64,000 nucleotides of DNA from Oncomelania hupensis. Its lineage: Eukaryota; Mollusca; Gastropoda; Littorinimorpha; Pomatiopsidae. This document shows positions 56,090-64,000 of the stretch, piece by piece; position 1 is the first letter of the stretch, and the number at the start of each line of letters is the position of its first letter. Made by a program: the position numbers and the translations under genes. The notes below the pieces were generated by a model. It ran no database searches and was not told the DNA's origin. It saw only the letters and a program-made list of their open reading frames with translations. The stretch is from contig CM072522.1 in NCBI GenBank assembly GCA_036898135.1, forward strand, positions 9,377,186-9,441,185. The letters run 5' to 3'.

Positions 56090-57078
56090 GGTCCAGCGGA
56101 CTGCAAAGAGCCGCATCAAACCACAAAATCAGGGTCACAACTTAGTTGAAAGCGGACTCATCCCTGACCCGTATAAAAGATCTGCTGAAACAACCCTAGT
56201 GGTTACACTGAAGGCACTCCACCAGTCGGTCACCTTACAATAAAGGCATCGCACGCAGAGGACGCTGAGGTTATACTCTAATTTATCGAACCCCCTTTTA
56301 CGAAACAAAATAGAATATAAACATCATTATAAAATATCAACCAAACACATACATATAAAATGCCTACATTGCTAAATAATATATATAATTGGAAGCCCTC
56401 GTGACCATTTGGTAGAAAGCGTCCAAGAAAAAAGGTAGGTGACTGATTTAGCGAAGAAGAAGATAGTATAGTAGATTGATGGAACTTTGTCCTTTTATTA
56501 GCAAAACCAAATATACATGTAATACATGTAATTCCAAGCATGAAACAAGGCTCATAGCCCAGGGGGCATTTTAGCCAAAAGTAGGGGGAAAGGGGGGTGG
56601 GGGGGAATTACAGACATTAAAAACAATGAACGGCACAAAAAAGGCTGCTCCATAGGCATCACAAGACAAAACTGGGAAATGTCAAACACCCGTTTTAAGG
56701 TTTACATTGGTTCAATATGGAAATAAAAGTGTACAGCATCGCATGGTTCACAGAAGAAGACAAAAGGGAATGCACAATATATAAATAGTGGCATAACTCC
56801 AACAAAGCGGCTTAAATTTAGCAACCTGCTCTTTGATTCAGTATTCATCAGCTGGTAAAATTTAAATACATTTGAATGAGTCCAAAAATATTTTCTAAAA
56901 ACAATTATTTTCCAAACATGTTTTCTATCAGCAAGGAATTGTTACATGTAATATAGAACAGAGTAGGAATGAGAAAGAACAAAGGAGAAAGACAGCGACA
57001 GTGGGAATTTAAAGCACTACATTTCCAGAAAGTGGGGATACTATTTATACAATAAACCCCGGCACTTCCACGGGGTGA
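56090..57078 (-). repeat. Repeat X copy 3, interrupted by LINE C
   Basis: Minus-strand copy. 56090-56480 matches the end and middle of 16225-16785; 56952-57078 matches its start, including the TATA-like TATAAATAG. LINE C copy 3 lies between. Confidence 0.7.
56481..56951 (-). pseudogene. LINE C copy 3, 3' untranslated end
   Basis: Matches 30660-31030 inverted (CTTTTATTAGCAAAA, GGGGGCATTTTAGCC, AAACACCCGTTTTAAGG, GCAACCTGCTCTTTGATTCA). It has no coding part. The single octamer unit GGAACTTTG at the left is its 3' tail. Confidence 0.7.
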
Positions 57079-57100
57079 CAGAGAGAGAGAGAGAGTAGGC

Positions 57101-57140
57101 CTAGGGTTACAGTTAACCCTAATACTAACCCTAACCCAAA
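57101..57140. repeat. Degenerate telomere-like repeat
   Basis: GGCCTAGGGTTAC, then TTAACCCTAATACTAACCC and TAACCC, i.e. scattered TTAGGG/CCCTAA units at the start edge of repeat X copy 3. Confidence 0.5.
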
Positions 57141-57723
57141 TTCTAACTGACTTTAATTCTAACGCTAAATATGGAAATTTGCCATTAAAATTTTATTCCT
57201 TATCTTTGGGTTCATGCTCCCAATACCACCGCCAGAGTTTGGGCTTTTCCCTGATGGACTCCTGCCTTGCTGCTGAGTGAACGGGCTGCGTAGATAAACG
57301 AATTCGAGTTACACAAGATTCAAGCATCGGGGCTGAATCGACCATTGATAACGTGTAACAAGTTTGGGCGTCAAGCCGCGATCTAAGCCATAGCCACGGA
57401 GTTCAACTGCGACAACAAGCGAGTCAACTTTGCGAGGTGCAGTCATCGAGGGTAGCCGCCAACGAGTTGCGTCGGGATGGACCAACTGTAAATACTGGGA
57501 CTACATCCACGAAGGATTCTGGTTGATTGCACGGGCGTGTAGTCGCCTAAGAGTTGCGTCGCGAGCGAGCAACAGACCGGGATTACTTGGCAGCGGCAAG
57601 ATGTAGTGCTGGTGGCATGTGATGGGTTAAGGCTATGTGTGTGTGCATGTACATGCAGGGGCGGATCAGTTAGTTTTTGGGGGTGGGTTTCCAAAATTCT
57701 ATTAAAGGGACTTACTCGGTAAA
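57141..57723. other. No supported feature
   Basis: More GC-rich than its surroundings, with a short duplicated AGTTGCGTCG (57464, 57551). No coding frame is supported. Confidence 0.4.
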
Positions 57724-60045
57724 TGTTAATGATGGTCAAGAAACGCTTCAGATCAAGCATCAACATTGGCAGGACACGCACTTTTCCAGGAGCAGATATC
57801 GGAAGTGACCACAATCTTGTGATGATGTCTTTCCGGCTTCACTTTAAGAGAGAGAACACAGCAAAGTGCATTAGACTGAAGTTCGACCTGGACAAACTGC
57901 AAGACCCGGAGGTGGCAGAATTATTTCAGGCCACAATTGGAGGGAAATTTGCACCACTGCTCATTTTGGGAGCTGGTGAAGTAGATGTCAACACCATGAC
58001 CACCACCTTCAACTTAGCTGTGACAGATGCCGCCACGGAGATCCTTGGAAAGCACCGGTCAAAGAAGAAGCTGTCGATCACACTTGAACTTTTGGACCTC
58101 TGTAATAAACGAAGTGAGATGAAAAAGAAAAAGAACACCTCACAGGGAGCTAATGCCTACCGAAAAATCAAAAATGAAATCCGAAAAGGCATGCGCACAG
58201 CAAAGGAGAACTGGATAGAAGATCAATGCCAGGAAATAGAGAACAGTCTGAACAAGAACAACAGCACGAAGGCCTACCAGACTGTGAAGCGGCTGACAAG
58301 CGTTAAACAGCCCAAGGTCTCCACGATCCAAAGCAAGTCTGGCATATGTCTTACAGAAGAACAAGAAGTCTTGGACAGATGGACAGAGTACTGCTCTGAC
58401 CTTTACAACCACAAACTAAACGGAGACCCATCAGTTCTAACATGTCCAGAGAACAGAGAAGAAGAAGAAATCCTCCCAATTCTCCGAGAAGAATTTGAGG
58501 CAGCGGTGCAATCGCTGAAGAAGGGGGAGTCAGCGGGAGTGGACAACATACCCGCGGAACTGCTTCAAGCAGGAGGAGAAGCGATGATCGACGCACTCAC
58601 CATTATCTGTAACAAGATCTGGCAGAGTGGGGGAGTGGCCTACACCATGGACCCAGTCGCTTGCCATCACTCTTCCCAAAAGAGGTAACCTTCAGGAATG
58701 TGAAAATTACCGCACCATCAGCCTCATCAGCCATACCAGCAAGGTCCTCCTAAAAATAATACTCAACAGGTTGAAACCCCAAGCTGAACAAATCATAGCC
58801 GAAGAGCAAGCAGGATTTAGGACAGGGCGAAGTACCACTGAACAGATTTTCAACCTCAGAAAAATCTGTGAGAAATACCTACAGCACCAACAACATCTAT
58901 ATCATGTGTACGTAGACTTCAAAAAGGCGTTTGACCGAGTCTAGCATGCAGCTCTGTGGGCAACCTTGAGAGTGTACAACATCAGCCCTAAAATTATTGA
59001 AGTCATTAAAAGCCTGTATGACAAGGCTACCTGTGCAGTCCTCCACAACAGCGCCATCGGAAACTGGATCAGAAAAACAATTGGTGTGCGTCAGGGATGC
59101 CTACTCTCTCCAACACTCTTCAACATCTTTCTAGAGCGCATCATGTCAGATGCCCTTGCAGACCACGAAGGCACAGTCAGCATAAAGGGAAGAGCAATCT
59201 CCAACCTTCCTTTTGCGGATGACATTGATGGATTGGCTGGAGAGGAACAAGAACTTGAACAGCTGGTACAGAGGCTTGACACCACCTACAGAGCCTATGG
59301 AATGGAAATAAGTGCAGAGAAGACCAAAATGATGACCAACAACACCCATAGCATCAACACGGACATCAAAGTCCAAGGCCAATCCCTCAACACAGTGCAT
59401 AGCTTCAAATATTAGGAGCCATTGTATCACACAATGGGTCCCGACAGGAAGTCCTCTCCAGGATCGCACAAACAACTGTTTCCCTGGCGAGGTTGAAGTC
59501 AATTTGGAAAGACAGGACCATCAGTCTACATTCCAAGGTAAGGCTGATGTGCTCCCTTGTCATCTCCATCTTCCTGTATGCTTTCGAAGCATGGACCCTC
59601 ACAGCAGATCTCCAACGAAGAATACAAAGCATGGAGATGAGGTGCTGCAGAAGACTTCTGGGCGTTTCCTATACCCAACACATCACCAACGAAGAAGTTC
59701 GAAAGACCATCACACAAGCCATTGGACAACACCATGACCTGCTCACACTGGTGAAAAAACGGAAACTCCGATGGTATGGCCACGTCACCAGAACATCAGG
59801 TCTTGCAAAGGCCATCCTGCAAGGCACAGTGCAAGGAGGTAGAAGAAGAGGGAGACCAAAAAAGAGGTGGGAGGACAACATTCGAGAATGGACTGGTTTG
59901 ACACTGAGCGAAACAATCAGGGTTGCTGAGGACAGGGAAAGATGGAGTACGCTGGTTAAACGATCATCTGTGGTGCCCCTACGACCTCCCGAGTTATGAG
60001 ATAGGACAGGATAGGATAGGATAGGATAGGATAGGATAGGATATG
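57724..60045 (+). pseudogene. LINE A copy 6, longest reverse transcriptase copy
   Basis: Starts in the end of the endonuclease (RFRSSINIGRTRTFPGADIG, SDHNLVM) and covers the linker and the whole reverse transcriptase: NIPAELLQAGGEAM, NYRTISLIS, VDFKKAFDRV, VRQGCLLSPTLF, the catalytic LPFADDIDGLA (59208-59240), KKRKLRWYGHV and GRRRGRPKKRWEDN. About eight GATAG units (60000-60045) form the tail. Frame changes lie near 58635-58680 and 59413, and a TAG near 58941 replaces the Trp of DRVW. The four frames 57723-58688, 58627-58944, 58966-59415 and 59493-59999 together make one product. A recently decayed, 5'-truncated copy. Confidence 0.9.
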
Positions 60046-60250
60046 TTATTTACTTGTAACATTAAATTATCAAAATAATAATTACCTCCTTTGCTCTTAA
60101 AATATGTACTGAGTTTTGCCACACCTTTCGATTCGGAGGGCTTCAACGACGGCGTTCGCGGCATTTTGAAGCGCTAGCGCGAGTCGGGATAAGCAAGCAA
60201 AAGGACGGAACTTTGACTATTTGTCTTTTTGCTAAAACGTCAACGTAAGC

Positions 60251-60458
60251 CAGGGTTGCCCACACTATGACTTTTTCAGCATGCGAGCTACTTTTAAAAT
60301 GACCAAGCCAAAATGATCTACCTACCACCAAAATGCAAAACATATACATAGTCATATAATAGGCTGATACCAATTTTTTTTACTGCTACGCGATCTACTC
60401 AGTCACACTGCCTTCGCGATGGACCGGTCTATCGCGATCGACGTATTGGGCACTCCTG
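60251..60458. mobile_element. hAT-type MITE
   Basis: A 208-base element that starts CAGGGTTGCCCA and ends TGGGCACTCCTG, imperfect inverted ends of the hAT type (10 of 12 bases). It is flanked by 8-base sequences ACGTAAGC and TCGTAATC that agree at 6 of 8 positions, as a decayed hAT target duplication would. It has no transposase frame. Confidence 0.6.
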
Positions 60459-60664
60459 TCGTAATCCATTATATTATCCATTAGGAATATCGTTTTCTTT
60501 CTGTATTTCTTTCGCTCGTGGCGCTTCCCCCCCCCCCCCACCTCTCCCTTAAACAAAAAATAGATAAATAAATAAATGTTATATACACACATACATACAC
60601 AAGACATGGAGGTTACCGTTTCCAAGTGATTGATCTGTTTTCTTTAAAGATTTCTCTCTCTCTT

Positions 60665-60726
<62 letters not shown>

Positions 60727-61349
60727 TCTTCTTCTTCTTTTTTTTTTTGGCTGGGGGGGGGGGGGGGGGGTCCGGAAACCCCGGAACCCCCCCCCCCTCG
60801 TCCGCCCCTGAGTCATGGGTGTGTTAAATGTAATGAATGTTGCTTATTCTGCATTAATGCATATATGGATACATGTCCATTCTAGGTAGCCATTATATAT
60901 ACAATATGTATGTGTGTGTGTGAATGTGTGCGTGCGCGCATGTTACTTTAAACATGATTATAATCATGTTATTATGGTGTGTGTGACGACATGAGGTTAT
61001 TACACACTAAATTTATGCTGTGTCAGGATGTATATAGTTTACAGTTTCATATCTATGAGAGCGCTGTGCGAAAAGTATTGGGTCAGAGCTTTGTATTGCG
61101 TAGTTTGTGATAGTTTTGCAGGTATCTCGTACGTGTTTTACGTAAGCTCGATAGCTATTAGAAGCCTGAACAGAGTTCTGTGCCTTGAATTGTGGACAGG
61201 GAGAAGTGGTTGAGTACCTTGAGGCTGCCACCCGCTCGCTCGCATGACCGCTGCTGCCTAGGGTTGCAGTACTTCGATTTTCTTTCCGTCTTCCAATAGC
61301 GATCTCCATGCCTTTACACCACTTGTTTGAGTGATAGATGTGTATTTGT

Positions 61350-61408
<59 letters not shown>

Positions 61409-61454
61409 CAAGTGAGCGTGTATGTTGGTGCAGATCGCCTCAGTCAATATCTTT
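60459..61454. other. No gene; microsatellites
   Basis: TC repeat at 60651-60723, G-run and C-run at 60754-60797, GT and GA repeats at 61351-61401. 61270-61350 shares the CCAATAGCGATCTC..CATGCC motif with 33305 and 19835. Confidence 0.5.
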
Positions 61455-61487
61455 TCAATAAAGGCATCCCATGCAGGGGACGCTGAG

Positions 61488-61639
61488 TCAAGTCAAGTCA
61501 AAAGCGCTTTATTCCATAAAACCCCTTGGAGCACGTGGATACAACGAAAATGAATAAAAATAAACATACATGTAGAATAACCCTAAAAATCATAAAATAA
61601 AATACAAAATACATAGGTACATATATTACAAAAATAAAG
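61488..61639 (-). repeat. Repeat D copy 2
   Basis: 152 bases matching 53100-53252 inverted. The tail TCAAGTCAAGTCAAAAGCGC is at the left. It sits between GACGCTGAG and GCTTTACTC of repeat X with no visible target duplication. Confidence 0.7.
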
Positions 61640-61802
61640 GCTTTACTCTTATTTATCGAACCCACGTTCACAAAAATAAAAAAAGGGAATATAAGCATCA
61701 TAATAAAATATTAAAACACACACCTAGGAAATGCCTACATTGCTAAATAATTACACCAAAGAAAGCCCAAGTGACCATTTGGCAGACAGCGTCCAATAGC
61801 CC

Positions 61803-63364
61803 TGTCACGAAGATAGGGGGGTGTGGGGATGTGGGTAAAGCAATTACTCCCCGCGCTGTATCGCCTCCCTGTTATAGGCCGATGTGCGATGACATTCAGG
61901 GGGTAATGCTTAGGAGTGCTAAGGAGTGCTGGAGAGATATAAGGACAGACGAGAGATATATAGAATAAAATAGTGGAAAATTTAGGCAAGGGAAACAGGG
62001 TGTTTATAATATAGCATCAACAATTTATTATATGGACGTAGGCCAACTGTAGTTGGTTAGTTTACAAATGGGTCACGACTAATGGTCTAGGGAAGTACAG
62101 AGTATCCTGGAGTTATTCTGGTCTATCCGAATATAGTCAATAGGGGTGAGTATGGACTGTTTTCATCAGGTGGCACGAGATAGCTGTTTGACCAAGCGTG
62201 GGCAACCAGAGTGTTGCAGAGTTGTGGTGTGCGCGGAGGGCACACTTAGCTTCGGTTTTAGTCGGCTGCTGGGGCCGCTGGAATCTGAATGGTGACTTGT
62301 GATGGTCAGGCGTAGCGAGCGTGGGTGGTGTGACTCATATAGGTCACTGGGTTGCGGCCGTGTGCAGTAGCGTGGCGTGGGTTTGCACCGGTCAGCGCCT
62401 CTTTCGGCTGGGTGTGTCAGGTCTTCTCGCGTCCCAGTGCCAACCAGATATATGGGAGGCACGCAGCGAGGTTGAGTCCCGCAGAGGCCCGTATAGGAAC
62501 CGTTCTGCAAATGATCAGTTCTCTGTGTCAGGAGGGCACCCACATTCTGGATGCCGCGCTGTTCACGCGCGCATGCCAATCAGATTTGAATTTGGAAGTT
62601 GATCAGGACTGACCAGTACTTCTCAAATGTCCATCTATTATCACCAAGGGCAGCTAGGGGTTTCCCGTTGGAGTTGGGAGAATTTAACGGCGGCCGATAA
62701 CGTATTCGAGTTTCGGCGCCTAAGAGGGGTTACTAGCAACAGGGGTGGGTATTTACACACTCAGATTAGGGGAAACAGAAAGGGGGTAAATACATGGGCA
62801 ATGGCTGTTATATGCAATGGGGATTAGCTATGTACTCTAGTCTATACAACCGGGCAATCATGGCAGGGGGAATTATACAGAAATATAGATATGCATATAT
62901 ACACGTATAAATATAAGCCTGGGCATGGTTATGTGCATCAATCAAACTACAGACAAAGAGTACATAGAGCAAAATGATATATCAAGCAATTCATCACAAC
63001 GGTACACAAACACGGACGTAAGTATCTACAAGACATACGAACATGTGGGGAAATCGACGGGTGATGGGTAGCTAAATGATATGGAATAAATCACTCCTCT
63101 CACCTTGACCAAAGAACGGGTTGAACACAAGGGTATGGCTGAGCTCAGGGGTCGCGGCAGAAGGCAGACGTGTCTCAAGCAGGCGATGTGTTGTCGTGGG
63201 CATGTGGTAGTGGACTGACGAAGCCAAGCCTTTACTTTTCAAAAGTCCGGTCGCGGGTCACGTGGGACTGTACTTGAGGGGCGGGGCTTGGGTCGCGTGG
63301 TCAGCGGCGAGTGAGGAGGATTACAACGAGCAGGGGCCACAGACTAAAGAGTCCGCTCGTCACA
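61803..63364. mobile_element. Solo LTR
   Basis: A 1562-base sequence that starts TGTCACG and ends CGTCACA, flanked by the 5-base duplication AGCCC (61798-61802 and 63365-63369), inside repeat X copy 4. It has no partner LTR and no pol or gag. The 137-codon minus frame at 62166-62579 and the others inside it lack known motifs and are not supported. The ends resemble those of the Gmr1-like LTR (TGTCACG), but the bodies differ, so it is another family. Recombination between two LTRs explains the structure. Confidence 0.8.
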
Positions 63365-63527
63365 AGCCCCAAGTTGACCCAACAGACTCCATACACATAA
63401 GAGGAGTTTTGAGAGAGTTTGCAATTTAAAAAAAAGTAGGTGACTGGTCTAGCAAACAAGATAGTAGATTGATAGAATAGATTAGGAACGAGAAAGAACA
63501 AATGAGAATGACAGAAACAATGGTAAA

Positions 63528-63582
63528 TGACATTGATGGATTGGCTGGAGAGAAACAAGAACTTGAACAGCTGGTACAGAGC
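63528..63582 (+). pseudogene. LINE A copy 10, tiny internal fragment
   Basis: 55 bases encoding DIDGLAGEKQELEQLVQ-type sequence just after the FADD site. Both ends are missing; it is caught between repeat X and a TAA repeat. Confidence 0.8.
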
Positions 63583-63583
63583 C

Positions 63584-63584
<1 letters not shown>

Positions 63585-63672
<88 letters not shown>

Positions 63673-63905
63673 GGCCCCAAAAATGAATGTTTATGGTAAC
63701 ATATGGAAAAAAAGGGGGGGGGGGGGGGTCGGTAGTTCAGCTTCTTCTTTTATTTAATTTTTTTAAAACCTTTTCCACTTTGGGTGCGATTTTTTTGGCT
63801 TTTTTCAACTTTTTTTCCCAGACGATCCCAAGAAAAGTTTAGTATTGGGCCAAAAAAAACAGGGTCGGTCGGGATACAGTAAACATACTTGTTTCGTGGC
63901 CTAAT

Positions 63906-63985
<80 letters not shown>

Positions 63986-64000
63986 TGATGTTGTACGCTA
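63585..64000. repeat. (TAA)n microsatellites and G-run at the right edge
   Basis: TAA repeats at 63585-63672 and 63906-63983 with a G-run at 63713-63728 between them. Nothing else is supported. Confidence 0.85.

Larger units (their letters stand above)
61455..63525 (-). repeat. Repeat X copy 4, interrupted twice
   Basis: Three minus-strand pieces (61455-61487, 61640-61802, 63365-63525) match repeat X in order. Repeat D copy 2 separates the first two and a solo LTR the last two. The TATA-like start is not reached. Confidence 0.7.

Noticed and set aside
62166..62612. 93-137 codon frames on both strands inside the solo LTR
   Set aside because: GC-richer LTR sequence gives overlapping open frames; none has a known domain.

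Overview
This is animal nuclear DNA made mostly of mobile elements. Exons carry canonical GT-AG splice signals. There are many Ty3-type LTR elements, LINEs and tRNA-derived SINEs, long simple repeats, and no operons or ribosome binding sites. The mix (RTE-like LINEs with GATAG tails, Gmr1-like and K02A2.6-like LTR elements, a Polinton-type DNA polymerase relic, a tRNA/5S SINE) suggests a marine lophotrochozoan, most likely a mollusc. The species is an inference.

Host genes. Two exons on the minus strand (13938-14637 and 375-542) have matching intron phase and appear to be consecutive exons of one type II membrane protein, glycosyltransferase-like, separated by a 13.4 kb intron full of LINEs. 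A short minus-strand exon at 19283-19431 encodes the start of a THAP zinc finger. No other host gene can be supported.

Mobile elements. The commonest family, called LINE A here, is RTE-like with an AP-endonuclease, a reverse transcriptase and a GATAG tail. It has about ten copies: A1 2493-4262, A2 11747-13272, A3 17168-18398, A4 23107-31335 (interrupted), A5 45180-46858, A6 57724-60045, A7 33695-34599, A8 34687-35224, A9 50914-51668, A10 63528-63582. LINE B (5928-9770) is a single L1/Tx1-like copy. LINE C (11090-11746, 30312-31033, 56481-56951) is a third family. Two LTR elements are young: 24591-30127 (K02A2.6-like, intact gag-pol, 204-bp LTRs, CCGCT duplication) and 37300-44485 (Gmr1-like, 1537-bp LTRs, GATTC duplication, most of the reverse transcriptase missing). 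A solo LTR lies at 61803-63364 (AGCCC duplication). Unclassified repeats X, Y, Z and D occur more than once.

Nesting. The deepest layer at 22851-31614 is a protein-primed family B DNA polymerase relic of Polinton/Maverick type. LINE A4 split it, and A4 was later split by the K02A2.6-like element and by LINE C. An orphan membrane/coiled-coil reading frame with one stop (21404-22051) lies tail to tail with this relic and may be cargo of the same virus-like element. Repeat Y copy 2 (36517-44863) was opened by the Gmr1-like element, and repeat X copy 4 (61455-63525) by a solo LTR and by repeat D.

Other landmarks are a 50-bp satellite at 19859-20737, short telomere-like arrays at 13581 and 57101, a hAT-type MITE at 60251-60458, and a 0.9-kb inverted-repeat structure at 54190-55073.
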